From Pseudomonas mandelii (lineage in GTDB: Bacteria > Pseudomonadota > Gammaproteobacteria > Pseudomonadales > Pseudomonadaceae): a DNA stretch of 64,000 bases. The stretch is from positions 534,241 through 598,240 of the forward strand of contig NZ_RCZA01000003.1 in NCBI RefSeq assembly GCF_006438925.1, written 5' to 3'. The notes under the pieces are model-generated. The model searched no databases. It was not told the DNA's origin and saw only the letters and a program-made list of their open reading frames with translations. Position 1 is the stretch's first letter. Each line of letters starts with the position of its first letter. The translations under genes and the position numbers were made by a program. Positions 55,825 through 64,000 of the stretch are shown piece by piece.

Positions 55825-57882
55825 ATGCAGGCTTTTTTATCACCGGGGATCGGGTTGCTGGGGCGTTTTGGCTTCGCACGCAAATTTCAGCTGTTGTTTC
55901 TGCTGTTTATCCTGCCGCTGACGGGCAGTCTGTGGATGATCAGTCAGGACTATCGCGACAAACTGAACCTGATCTCCGGCGAACGTGCCGGGGTTCGGCA
56001 ACTGCTCGCCCTGGATGCTCTCGATAACCTGCTCGCCGCCCAGCGTGACCGCGCGGCTCGCTGGCGCGCCACGGAAACCAATCGCCAGCCGACACCCGCG
56101 ACGATCGCGGCGATGGCTGCTTTCGATACGGTTCAGCCAGCCGTCGCCCAAGCCACCTCGGACCTCGGCAACGCACTGCAAATAGAAGGCGCCGAGGGCG
56201 AAACCCTGGCCCGTTATCAAGCCCTGCAAACCGCCCTCAATGGCCTGGACTCGAAAAGCCTGAGCAGTGTCGGTTGGTGGCCGGACGGTTACGACCGTTT
56301 CACCAATGCTTTGAGTGCCCTGCAAGCCTTGCGCGAGCAGATCGCCATGGACAATCGCCTGACGCTGGCGCCGTGGCTGGAAACCTATCTGCTGACGCAG
56401 ATCTCCACGCAGCACGCGCCAGACCTGATTGAACGAGTCGGCCGTCTCGCCAGCGTTGGCCAGGCATCGGTAGTGTCCGGGCAGTTCACCCTGCAAAGCC
56501 GTCTGCAACTGCGCGACTTGCGCAGCCGCATCGGCGATGCCCGGGAGCAGTTGGTCAAAACAGCGAGCCTGCTGGAAGCGCGACTGCCCAGCGCGTTGCA
56601 AGCCTGGGCCGGGCAATACCATGACAGCCTCAAGCACCTGGACGCCGAGTTGAAAGTCCTTGATGACGGCGTGTTCGGCGGCAGCATCAAGCTCAAGCCG
56701 GAAGAGTTCGAACGCAGCCTCGACACCCTGCTCTCCGACCTCGCTTCGCTGCGCCAGCAGTCGTTGGTGTCGCTGGATCAACGTCTGGACTATTACCACG
56801 GTTCAGCAATCCGCCAGTTCATCCTGGTAGCGACCATTTTTGGTTGCCTGCTCTTGGCCGCGCTGTATTTGTTCATCTGCTTGCAGGCCTCGATCCGTCG
56901 TAGCGCCAGCGGCATCACCTTGCTGGCCGAAGCCTTGCGCGACGGCAATCTTAGCTTGCAAGTACCTGTGGAAGGCCGCGACGAACTGGCCGCTATCAGC
57001 ACCGCCCTCAACGTCGCGGTGGTGCAACTGCGCAACAGCCTGCTGGGGGTCGATCATGAAACCTTGCAGCTGAGCAACGCGGTGCGCACCCTCAACCATC
57101 ACTCCAGTGGTGCTCTTGGGGAAGTCGAAGCTCAGCAGTTGCAGATCAGCCAGATCGCCGCGGCGGCCACGCAATTGGCCGCGACCTCGCAAGGGGTCGC
57201 CCAGAGTTGCGAACAGGCCTCCGGCAGCGCTCAGCACACCCAGCGCATCGCCGCCGACAGTAGCCGTGACAGCCAGCGCACGACGGCGAGCATTCAGCAA
57301 CTCAATCAGCGCTTGAACGACACCGCTGCGGCACTGGGCCGGGTCAGTGAGCAAGGGCAGCAGATTCAGTTGGTGGTGGACACCATTCGCGGGGTTGCCG
57401 AGCAGACGAATCTGTTGGCACTTAATGCCGCCATCGAGGCCGCTCGCGCGGGAGAGCAAGGTCGTGGCTTTGCGGTAGTGGCCGATGAAGTGCGCAGCCT
57501 GTCGCAACGCACCCAATCCTCCACTGCGCAGATTGCCGGCACTGTCGACAGCCTGCGCAGTACCGTGAACGAAGCGGTGAGCCTGATGGAAGCCGCTTGC
57601 GGCCAGGCTCAGTCCGACGCCCAGGCCGTCACCGGCCTCGGCGAACGCCTGGGGGAAATTGCCAGTGCCGTGCAGAGCGTCTCCGACACCCTGGCGCAGA
57701 TCGCCACAGCGGTCGACGAGCAAGCGACCACCGCCGACGAGGTCAGCGGCAATATCCAGCAAGTCGATCAGGCGGCGGTACGCTTGCTCGAAGGCGCGCG
57801 GGCGGTGAACCTGGCAGCGGACACCTTGAGCCAGGGCAGCAAGGCCTTGAGTGCCAATACCGGGAGATTTCAGCTCAGTTGA
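55825..57882 (+). CDS. Methyl-accepting chemotaxis protein with helical sensor domain
   Basis: A 685-residue chemoreceptor. TM1 at about residues 20-40 (FQLLFLLFILPLTGSLW), a mostly helical periplasmic domain of about 290 residues, TM2 at about 330-352 (FILVATIFGCLLLAALYLF), HAMP, then the MCP signalling domain with tip [20 protein letters not shown] near 524-543. No CheR pentapeptide at the C-terminus (ends SANTGRFQLS). Start at ATG 55825, 9 nt after AGGAG. The ligand is unknown. It is not in a che cluster. Confidence 0.88.
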   Translation: MQAFLSPGIGLLGRFGFARKFQLLFLLFILPLTGSLWMISQDYRDKLNLISGERAGVRQLLALDALDNLLAAQRDRAARWRATETNRQPTPATIAAMAAFDTVQPAVAQATSDLGNALQIEGAEGETLARYQALQTALNGLDSKSLSSVGWWPDGYDRFTNALSALQALREQIAMDNRLTLAPWLETYLLTQISTQHAPDLIERVGRLASVGQASVVSGQFTLQSRLQLRDLRSRIGDAREQLVKTASLLEARLPSALQAWAGQYHDSLKHLDAELKVLDDGVFGGSIKLKPEEFERSLDTLLSDLASLRQQSLVSLDQRLDYYHGSAIRQFILVATIFGCLLLAALYLFICLQASIRRSASGITLLAEALRDGNLSLQVPVEGRDELAAISTALNVAVVQLRNSLLGVDHETLQLSNAVRTLNHHSSGALGEVEAQQLQISQIAAAATQLAATSQGVAQSCEQASGSAQHTQRIAADSSRDSQRTTASIQQLNQRLNDTAAALGRVSEQGQQIQLVVDTIRGVAEQTNLLALNAAIEAARAGEQGRGFAVVADEVRSLSQRTQSSTAQIAGTVDSLRSTVNEAVSLMEAACGQAQSDAQAVTGLGERLGEIASAVQSVSDTLAQIATAVDEQATTADEVSGNIQQVDQAAVRLLEGARAVNLAADTLSQGSKALSANTGRFQLS

Positions 57883-57958
57883 CGCCCTCCCCTGGCCCGT
57901 TTTTTCGGGTCAGGCGGATAAGCGGTTGAAAGCGTAGAGAAATATTTTAGATTTACGC

Positions 57959-57987
57959 TTGACACATCTCTGTTACGAGCCAATAAT
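57959..57987 (+). promoter_or_regulatory. Sigma-70 promoter of tRNA-Met
   Basis: TTGACA (57959-57964), 17 nt, AATAAT (57982-57987), with the mature tRNA starting 12 nt later. A near-consensus stable-RNA promoter. Confidence 0.8.
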
Positions 57988-57998
57988 GCGCGCCACTT

Positions 57999-58075
57999 GG
58001 CTACATAGCTCAGTTGGTTAGAGCATAGCATTCATAATGCTGGGGTCCGGGGTTCAAGTCCCTGTGTAGCCACCA
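57999..58075 (+). tRNA. tRNA-Met (elongator, CAT anticodon)
   Basis: A 77-nt cloverleaf with acceptor GGCTACA/TGTAGCC, anticodon loop TTCATAA (CAT at 58033-58035), T arm with GGTTCAAGTCC, and encoded CCA. The GGCTAC acceptor matches elongator tRNA-Met rather than initiator or Ile2. Confidence 0.95.
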
Positions 58076-58081
58076 AGTACT

Positions 58082-58117
58082 AAAAACGGCTTACCGAAAG
58101 GTAGGCCGTTTTTTTAT
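58082..58117 (+). terminator. Intrinsic terminator after tRNA-Met
   Basis: ACGGCTTACC-GAAA-GGTAGGCCGT stem with tetraloop and seven T. Confidence 0.9.
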
Positions 58118-58219
58118 GCCTCGAGAAAAGTGCCTACGACGAAGAAAGCCTGCTGCGGTTGCAAGACGAGTTGAACCGCATACGTTCGGGCAACAAGAAC
58201 CCACTTCCCCCAGGTCGCG

Positions 58220-59329
58220 TCAGAAACGAATCGCTGGCAACGCCGACAGCGCCCGTTCCCAAATCTGCCAGGTGCGCAGCCAGACCATCGCCTGCCAATC
58301 GCTGTCGGCCGGATAGAACTGCTCAACCAGATTCAGTTTGATCCCGCGCCCCACGGCATCACTCGGATTGCCGTGCAGGTGCAACCAGTGATCATCGCGC
58401 AGGTGACGATGAACTTCGGCGCCGGGATACGTCCCACACTCGATCACAAACGGCATCAACCGTACGTGCGGCAACGCATTGATCAACGCCTGCGAGGTGT
58501 AGCCGGTGGCGGTGGCGGCAACGCCGGTTTCGCTCAGCGTGTCGGCGCCCGTGTGCAAGGTATAGAGCCAGGGACCATAGATGGCCTGTGCATCCGCCAG
58601 TGCTGGATACGCCGATTCGGTAATGGTCAACAACATCGGATGACCGTATTCCCCCGCGCCGGTGTGCAAGTCGAAACACATGGCCACTTCGGCATGGGAA
58701 ACATGCTTTTGAATGATCTGATGCAACGTGCGGTTCGACCAGCTCGGTGCCAGTCCGCCGTAGAACAAACCATCGGGATGACGGTGCTGACCACCCTCGA
58801 CAATCGACATCACCGCTGGCCAACCGTGCTCGCTGATCTGCGCCTCGAGCAAGGCATCGGCGCGATCACGCTCCGGGCCCTGCAACTGCGTGCAGGCATA
58901 GATTTCATGCAGCGCTTCGTAGGCCTGATTATCTGGCAGTGGACGCCCGAAGTTAAGGTGATTGCGGTTCAAGTCGATGTTGTCTTCGTTGACCCGACGC
59001 AGCCACGCAGTGCCCCACGGGTTGATCAGGTGGATCATCACCACCGCGACATCGGCCGGCAGCGAACGCTTGCCCAGCTCCTGCAACCACTTGATCTGAC
59101 ATCCCGAACCATAGAAGCCCTCGACCCCATGGGTACCGCTGAGTGCAATCAGCAGCCGCTTCGCGCCCGGGTCACCCAGCACGGCCACATCGGTGCTCAA
59201 CGGCTCACCGAACGGCCCTTTGAGTGGGTGCGGGTACTCGGTCAGCGTCGCACCGGCCACAGTCGCCGCGGCCAGGAATTGATCACGCTGGGTGCGGTAA
59301 CTGGGTTGGGTCGGGAATTCGTTCTGCAT
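58220..59329 (-). CDS. DUF2817 (M14-like carboxypeptidase fold) protein
   Basis: A 369-residue protein of the DUF2817 family. Visible zinc-site-like features: SGTHGVEGF with His and Glu (about residues 65-73), DLNRNHLNFG, and a later CFDLHTGAGEYG with His near residue 220. These resemble M14 zinc carboxypeptidases, so a hydrolase acting on an amide or peptide is likely; the substrate is unknown. The ATG at 59329 begins MQNEFPTQPSYRTQRDQFL as the family does. It is divergent from ggt, which also acts on gamma-glutamyl/peptide substrates. Confidence 0.82.
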   Translation of the reverse strand: MQNEFPTQPSYRTQRDQFLAAATVAGATLTEYPHPLKGPFGEPLSTDVAVLGDPGAKRLLIALSGTHGVEGFYGSGCQIKWLQELGKRSLPADVAVVMIHLINPWGTAWLRRVNEDNIDLNRNHLNFGRPLPDNQAYEALHEIYACTQLQGPERDRADALLEAQISEHGWPAVMSIVEGGQHRHPDGLFYGGLAPSWSNRTLHQIIQKHVSHAEVAMCFDLHTGAGEYGHPMLLTITESAYPALADAQAIYGPWLYTLHTGADTLSETGVAATATGYTSQALINALPHVRLMPFVIECGTYPGAEVHRHLRDDHWLHLHGNPSDAVGRGIKLNLVEQFYPADSDWQAMVWLRTWQIWERALSALPAIRF

Positions 59330-59492
59330 GTCTGCCTCTTGTTGATCTTCTGGCCAGTCTGTTGCCCTCGACCCTACAGAAAATCCGTCGACTCATGAAG
59401 GACAAAAACATCTTGCTATGAGCCTTGGTTTGCGTCACTCCCTGTCCGCCGATAAAGTCCCCTGATCTTTCCCACGGACGGAGTGCCCCCGC

Positions 59493-61325
59493 GTGTTCTC
59501 AACCTTCCACTTGAGCCACTATCGCCTGTCAGCCTTTTCGCTGATCGCCGCTGCTTTAACCCTGGCAGCCTGTAGCGCCCCGACCTCGTCGACATTGCCG
59601 ATTGCACCGGAAGTCGCCTCGGGTTATCGCGCAGACCTGCAAACCCAACACGCCTCAAAACACATGGCGGCCGCGGCCAATCCGCTGGCGGCCGAGGCCG
59701 GGCGGGAGATGTTGCGTCGGGGTGGTTCCGCAATCGATGCCGCGATTGCGATGCAGGCCGTGCTGACCCTGGTTGAGCCGCAATCCTCGGGCATTGGCGG
59801 TGGCGCGTTGATCGTGCTCTGGGATGGCAAGGCTGTACGTACTTATGACGGTCGCGAAACCGCTCCGGCCGGCGCCACCGAGAAACTGTTCCTGCAAGCC
59901 GACGGCAAACCGATGCCGTTCACCCAGGCGCAGATCGGCGGCCGTTCAGTGGGGACACCGGGCGTGTTACGAGCGCTTGAATTGGCCCATCAGAAACACG
60001 GTCGTCTGCCGTGGGCGCAGCTGTTCGAACCGGCGATCAAACTCGCGGAACAAGGCTTCGCCATCTCGCCACGCCTTCATCAGTTGATCGCCTCGGACTC
60101 ATCCATACAAAGCTCACCGGACATGGTGGCTTACTTCCTGAATGCCGATGGCAGCCCGAAAGCCGTCGGTACGCCCTTGAAAAATCCGGCGCTGGCAGCC
60201 GTGTTCAAACGTATTGCCAAGGAAGGACCGGATGCGCTGTACAAAGGCCCCGTCGCACAGGAGATCGTCGCCAAAGTTCAGGGCCACGCCAACCCCGGCA
60301 GCCTGTCGCTGAACGACCTCAACGGCTACAGCGCCAAGGAGCGAGCGCCGCTGTGCACCGACTACAAACGCTGGCAGGTCTGCGGCATGCCGCCACCGTC
60401 GTCAGGCGGGATCGCCGTGGCACAGATCCTCGGCACCTTGCAGGCCCTGGAAACCCGTGACCCGCGTTTTGCCCTGGCGCCGCTCAAACCGGTCAAGACA
60501 AACAAACCTGCGGGCATCGAACCGACACCTGAAGCCGTGCACTTGATCTCCGAAGCCGAACGCTTGGCCTACGCCGACCGCGCGCTGTACGTGGCCGACG
60601 CAGACTTCGTGCCCGTGCCCGTCAAAGGTCTGGTGGACCCTGGGTATCTGGCCGGCCGCGCGGCCCTGATCGGCGATCGCAGCATGGGCATGGCCAAACC
60701 CGGCACCCCGCCGGGCATTCAGGTCGCCTACGCACCGGACCGTTCGCCGCTGCGCATCTCCACCTCGCAAGTGGTGGCGGTGGATGACGAAGGCGGCGCC
60801 GTGTCCATGACCACCACCGTAGAGTCCGCGTTTGGCTCGCACCTGATGGTTCAGGGTTTCCTGCTGAATAACCAGATGACCGACTTCTCGTTCATCCCCG
60901 AAGAGAATGGCCAGAAGGTTGCCAACCGGGTCGAACCCGGCAAACGCCCACGCTCGTCCATGGCACCGACCCTGATTTTCGACCGTCAGAGCGGCGAATT
61001 CCTCGCCACCATCGGCTCCCCCGGCGGCTCGCAGATCATCGAGTACGTCGCCAAATCCACCATCGGCCTGCTCGACTGGAACCTCGACCCGCAAGCCGCC
61101 ATCAGCCTGCCCAACTTTGGCAGCCGCAACGGCCCGACGGAACTGGAACAGGGGCAGTTCAGCCCGGCGCTGATTCAAGCGCTGAAGGACAAAGGGCACA
61201 GTGTGAACGAGATCGACATGACCAGCGGGACCCAGGCAATTGTCCGGGTGAAGGATGCGCAAGGGAAAACGTCGTTGGCGGGTGGGGCTGATCCGCGGCG
61301 AGAGGGGGCGGCGCTGGGGGATTGA
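59493..61325 (+). CDS. ggt: Gamma-glutamyltranspeptidase, lipoprotein form
   Basis: A 610-residue N-terminal-nucleophile hydrolase in the periplasm that cleaves the gamma-glutamyl bond of glutathione and related compounds. The signal has a lipobox (LTLAAC, Cys about 27). The autoprocessing site and nucleophile Thr lie in GAVSMTTTVESAFGSHLMV (about residues 430-448). Substrate-binding PSSGGIAVAQIL and GSPGGSQIIEYV are present. Starts with GTG at 59493, with ACGGACGGAG upstream. Followed by a terminator. Confidence 0.94.
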   Translation: MFSTFHLSHYRLSAFSLIAAALTLAACSAPTSSTLPIAPEVASGYRADLQTQHASKHMAAAANPLAAEAGREMLRRGGSAIDAAIAMQAVLTLVEPQSSGIGGGALIVLWDGKAVRTYDGRETAPAGATEKLFLQADGKPMPFTQAQIGGRSVGTPGVLRALELAHQKHGRLPWAQLFEPAIKLAEQGFAISPRLHQLIASDSSIQSSPDMVAYFLNADGSPKAVGTPLKNPALAAVFKRIAKEGPDALYKGPVAQEIVAKVQGHANPGSLSLNDLNGYSAKERAPLCTDYKRWQVCGMPPPSSGGIAVAQILGTLQALETRDPRFALAPLKPVKTNKPAGIEPTPEAVHLISEAERLAYADRALYVADADFVPVPVKGLVDPGYLAGRAALIGDRSMGMAKPGTPPGIQVAYAPDRSPLRISTSQVVAVDDEGGAVSMTTTVESAFGSHLMVQGFLLNNQMTDFSFIPEENGQKVANRVEPGKRPRSSMAPTLIFDRQSGEFLATIGSPGGSQIIEYVAKSTIGLLDWNLDPQAAISLPNFGSRNGPTELEQGQFSPALIQALKDKGHSVNEIDMTSGTQAIVRVKDAQGKTSLAGGADPRREGAALGD

Positions 61326-61344
61326 GTCGTACACGGGAATGAGC

Positions 61345-61375
61345 AAGGGCTTACCGGGAGGTAGGCCCTTTTTTA
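61345..61375 (+). terminator. Intrinsic terminator after ggt
   Basis: AAGGGCTTACC-GGGA-GGTAGGCCCTT stem and six T. The core is almost the same as the tRNA-Met terminator. Confidence 0.88.
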
Positions 61376-61600
61376 TAGCTAATGAATACTGATCGGTAAT
61401 TTCGCGCAGCCTTTTCCTACCCGCAAATGACTGCTTCTTGGATAGAGTTTGAAGATCAGTTTTCCCCAATTCCGCGTCTGCCTCAGCTCATCAAATCAGC
61501 TGTCGGCAGTGCTGATTACAGAAGTCGAACTTGCCTCTCCGCACATCGGATGCGCCTCCACAGACTTGCATCAGTCCCACCACGGGACTAGGATCATTCC

Positions 61601-61903
61601 ATGAGAATCATCGCTATCAGTCAACTGAAAAGGTTTTGGGAGAAATACCCAGACTCGGAACAATCCTTTCTGGCCTGGATTGATGAGGCAAAAAATGCTG
61701 AATGGAAAGCGCCAACGGACATAAAGGCGCACTTTGCTACCGCCAGTATTCTCAAAAGCCGCAGAGTCGTGTTCAACATCAAGGGCAATGACTTTCGGTT
61801 GGTAGTCGCTGTGGCCTATCGCTTCGGCGCCGTATACATAAAATTTGTCAGCACTCACAAGCAGTACGACACGGTCGACGCTAATACCGTCGAGATGGAG
61901 TAA
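61601..61903 (+). CDS. higB: HigB-family toxin (type II mRNA interferase)
   Basis: A 100-residue RelE/HigB-fold toxin that cleaves mRNA on the ribosome until neutralised by HigA. Family blocks RFWEKYPDSEQSFLAWIDEAK (split: RFWEKYPDSE then FLAWIDEA) and FNIKGNDFRLVVAVAYRF, YIKFVSTHKQYD are clear. It is the first gene of a two-gene operon. AGGATCATTCC precedes the ATG. The 275-nt upstream region holds the promoter and presumably HigA sites. Confidence 0.92.
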   Translation: MRIIAISQLKRFWEKYPDSEQSFLAWIDEAKNAEWKAPTDIKAHFATASILKSRRVVFNIKGNDFRLVVAVAYRFGAVYIKFVSTHKQYDTVDANTVEME

Positions 61904-61906
61904 CCC

Positions 61907-62299
61907 ATGAACATTCGCCCCATTCACACCGACGAGGACTACCGTGCAGCCCTCAAGAACGTGTCAGCGCTGTTCGACAACGAACCAGAGCCTGGCACCC
62001 CTGAGGGTGATTACTTCGACATTATGATCACGCTGATCGAAGCCTATGAATCGAAGCAGTTCCCGGTGGACTTGCCCAATCCGATCGATGCAATCAAGTT
62101 TCGTATGGAGCAGTCCGGCCTGTCTGCTGCCGACCTCGCACCCGCCATTGGTCGCACAAACCGAGTGTATGAAGTGCTCAATGGCAAACGTGCGTTGACA
62201 CTTCCGATGATCTGGAAACTTCACGATTTATTCGGGATACCCGCGCAGAGCCTGATCAAGCCGGTAAAGCAGGCTGATCAGGTGCCAGCCGACTCTTGA
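61907..62299 (+). CDS. higA: HigA-family antitoxin (HTH)
   Basis: A 130-residue antitoxin with a C-terminal HTH/XRE domain (about residues 65-120: SGLSAADLAPAIGRTNRVYE). The N-terminus (MNIRPIHTDEDYRAALKNVS) is typical of the ImmA/HigA-type antitoxins. It starts 3 nt after higB, with GGAG upstream, and likely represses the operon. Its stop is 2 nt from the convergent molbindin stop. Confidence 0.92.
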   Translation: MNIRPIHTDEDYRAALKNVSALFDNEPEPGTPEGDYFDIMITLIEAYESKQFPVDLPNPIDAIKFRMEQSGLSAADLAPAIGRTNRVYEVLNGKRALTLPMIWKLHDLFGIPAQSLIKPVKQADQVPADS

Positions 62300-62301
62300 A
62301 A

Positions 62302-62730
62302 TCAGGCCGGCACACCCAAAATGATATGCGACGCCTTGATCACCGCCGTCGCACTCACGCCCGGCGCCAGGCCCAGTTCTGCCACAGCCTGGCGTGTCAC
62401 GATCGAATAGACCTCGGTGCCGCCGTCGAGCTGGATGACCACTTCGGAGTTCACGGCGCCATCGATGACACTGGTGACCTTGCCTTCCAGGCAATTGCGC
62501 GCCGAGAGGCGAATGTCGCTGGATTCGGTCATCAACATGACCCACGGCGCCTTCACCAGCGCGATCGCTTCCTTGCCGACCGCCAGGCCGAGGTTCTTCA
62601 CACTTTCCATGGTCACCACAGCCACCAGTTCATTGCCGCCCGACAGTTTCAGTGAGACTTCGGCGTTTACCGCTCCGGGTTGCAATTGACTGATGGTGCC
62701 TTTGAAGACGTTACGTGCGCTGACTTTCAT
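62302..62730 (-). CDS. Tandem TOBE-domain molybdopterin-binding protein (molbindin)
   Basis: A 142-residue protein made of two repeated Mop/TOBE domains (about residues 1-70 and 72-142), each beginning SARN and carrying G-x-V/I-x...GAVN-x-EV. These bind molybdate or tungstate and serve as storage or sensing modules in the cytoplasm. ddl starts divergently? No: ddl is upstream on the same strand, 36 nt away, so the two may share a transcript. Confidence 0.9.
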   Translation of the reverse strand: MKVSARNVFKGTISQLQPGAVNAEVSLKLSGGNELVAVVTMESVKNLGLAVGKEAIALVKAPWVMLMTESSDIRLSARNCLEGKVTSVIDGAVNSEVVIQLDGGTEVYSIVTRQAVAELGLAPGVSATAVIKASHIILGVPA

Positions 62731-62766
62731 GACGTGTCTCCTCGAACAATTATTGTTGTATTCAGC

Positions 62767-63861
62767 CTAGCGAGAGATCTTCAGCGCCTGTCGCGCCTGA
62801 TGCTTCTCCAGCGCCAGCTCGATCAAACGACTGACCAGCTCGCTGTACGTCATACCTGTGGCCTGCCATAACTTGGGGTACATGCTGATGCGGGTGAAGC
62901 CGGGCAACGAGTTGATCTCATTGATCAGCACTTCGCCACTCTCGGTCAGGAACACATCGACCCGCGCCAGCCCGGAACAGCCCAGCACCTGAAACGCCTC
63001 GACGGCCAGGGCACGGATGCGTTCACTGGCCTCGAGGCTGATGTTTGCCGGCACCACCACTTCAGCCGCTTGAGCGTCGATGTATTTGCTGTCGTAGGAA
63101 TAGAACCCGCTGCGCACCACGATCTCGCCACAACCGCTGGCAATGGCGTCTTCGTTGCCGAGCACCGCGCATTCAATCTCGCGGCCGCTGACGGCGGACT
63201 CGACCAGGACTTTCTCATCGAAACCCAGGGCCAGTTCCACTGCTGCCGCGTACTCGGCTTCATCATTCACCTTGCTTACGCCCACGGAAGATCCCTGGTT
63301 TGCCGGTTTGACGAACAGCGGCAGACCGAGCTTGCCTTGCACCTCGGCGAATCCGGTGCGCGCTGCGGTGGCGCGGGTCAGGGTGACGAACGGCGTAACC
63401 GCCAACCCGGCGTCACGCAGCAGGCGCTTGCTGATGTCTTTGTCCATGCAGACGGCCGAACCGAGTACATCGGAGCCGACAAACGGCAGATCGGCCATGC
63501 GCAGCAAGCCTTGCAGGCAACCGTCTTCGCCCAGGGTGCCGTGGACGATCGGAAAGATCACATCGACGTGCGCCAGCATTTCCCGACTGGAGGTTTCCAC
63601 CAATTGCTGACTGGCCTTGCCCGGCACGACGGCCAGTTCACGGTTGGACTGGTTAAGGGCAATCAGCGCCGGGTTTTCCTGGTTGAGCAGGAAATTCGAA
63701 GGGTCGTTCAGATGCCAGTGGCCTTGCTTGTCGATGCCGATCAGCACCGGTTCGAAGCGCGACCGATCCAATGCATCGACGATGTTTTTCGCCGATTGCA
63801 GCGACACTTCGTGTTCAGCCGAACGACCGCCAAAAATAATGCCTACCCGCAGTTTGCTCAT
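62767..63861 (-). CDS. ddlA: D-alanine--D-alanine ligase
   Basis: A 364-residue ATP-grasp ligase making D-Ala-D-Ala for peptidoglycan. N-terminal [20 protein letters not shown] (residues 6-25), active-site [12 protein letters not shown] (about 104-115), [13 protein letters not shown], and C-terminal [11 protein letters not shown]. The length and the HGTLGEDG motif favour the DdlA branch rather than ftsQ-linked DdlB. Confidence 0.93.
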   Translation of the reverse strand: MSKLRVGIIFGGRSAEHEVSLQSAKNIVDALDRSRFEPVLIGIDKQGHWHLNDPSNFLLNQENPALIALNQSNRELAVVPGKASQQLVETSSREMLAHVDVIFPIVHGTLGEDGCLQGLLRMADLPFVGSDVLGSAVCMDKDISKRLLRDAGLAVTPFVTLTRATAARTGFAEVQGKLGLPLFVKPANQGSSVGVSKVNDEAEYAAAVELALGFDEKVLVESAVSGREIECAVLGNEDAIASGCGEIVVRSGFYSYDSKYIDAQAAEVVVPANISLEASERIRALAVEAFQVLGCSGLARVDVFLTESGEVLINEINSLPGFTRISMYPKLWQATGMTYSELVSRLIELALEKHQARQALKISR

Positions 63862-63973
63862 TCAGAACTCCTCAACGATTGGCCACCAGATGCGTGCCGA
63901 ACAGTCGTTAGCCGCTGCCAGCAACACACCGCCGAGGCGTTAAAATGTGGACGCAGTACAACAAGCAGGCGCA

Positions 63974-64000
63974 ATGGAGCGCTTACTTTTACTCGACGTC
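63974..64000 (+). CDS. Possible start of a gene running off the window
   Basis: ATG at 63974 opens MERLLLLDV to the last base. A GGCGCA lies just upstream, and a -10-like TTAAAAT precedes it at about 63941. Only nine codons are visible, so no identification is possible. Confidence 0.35.

Overview
The window is ordinary chromosomal DNA of a Pseudomonas, most likely of the P. fluorescens group. It is GC-rich with dense, mostly leaderless operons. It carries many short palindromic repeats of the fluorescent pseudomonads, and its gene order matches what I remember of P. aeruginosa PAO1 blocks (trpS-hydrolase-yhcB; hprA-rsmC; mqo-PA4642-hpt-upp-uraA; hemH-epimerase-merR-phr-pagL-murI-moeB-prmC-prfA-hemA; TPR-lolB-ispE-tRNA-prs-rplY-pth-ychF). 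No prophage, insertion sequence or CRISPR array is visible.

Layout. 0-3.8 kb: the 5' part of trpS, an alpha/beta hydrolase, YhcB/ZapG, an OmpA-like lipoprotein and an MBL-fold hydrolase. 3.9-12.3 kb: a fatty-acid type catabolic module (acyl-CoA ligase, DUF1302 outer-membrane protein, DUF1329 protein, MalT-like LuxR regulator), all on the minus strand. 12.6-17.1 kb: an orphan glycosyltransferase, a LysE exporter, hprA, rsmC, and a manganese riboswitch that drives a TMEM165/GDT1-type cation exporter. 17.3-25.1 kb: an M48 lipoprotein peptidase, a chemoreceptor, an SRAP-domain protein with altered active site, small conserved proteins and an acyltransferase. 25.1-33.4 kb: mqo behind a 736-nt gap, a SulP transporter, and purine/pyrimidine salvage (hpt, upp, uraA).

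33.5-41.4 kb is the most interesting part. It holds hemH and an epimerase, divergent from a FAD oxidoreductase, followed by a four-gene run: a DUF523(TudS)-DUF1722 fusion, a MerR/LitR-type regulator, the photolyase phrB and an SDR protein. Two perfect and one near-perfect copy of the direct repeat T(G/A)TACA-N12-TGTA(C/T)A, known from class II LitR (PplR1) of P. putida, lie in the two promoter regions. This looks like a light-inducible repair/desulfuration regulon.

41.5-54.1 kb is housekeeping: pagL; the hemA-prfA-prmC-moeB-murI operon (haem, translation termination, molybdopterin, cell wall); then TPR lipoprotein, lolB, ispE, tRNA-Gln, prs, rplY, pth and ychF. 54.2-64 kb has an Fsr-like MFS exporter, a second chemoreceptor, tRNA-Met, a DUF2817 peptidase-like protein, ggt, a higBA toxin-antitoxin pair, a molbindin and a D-Ala-D-Ala ligase. 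The last 27 nt may start another gene.

All functional calls come from recognising motifs and family sequence by eye. No database search was run.
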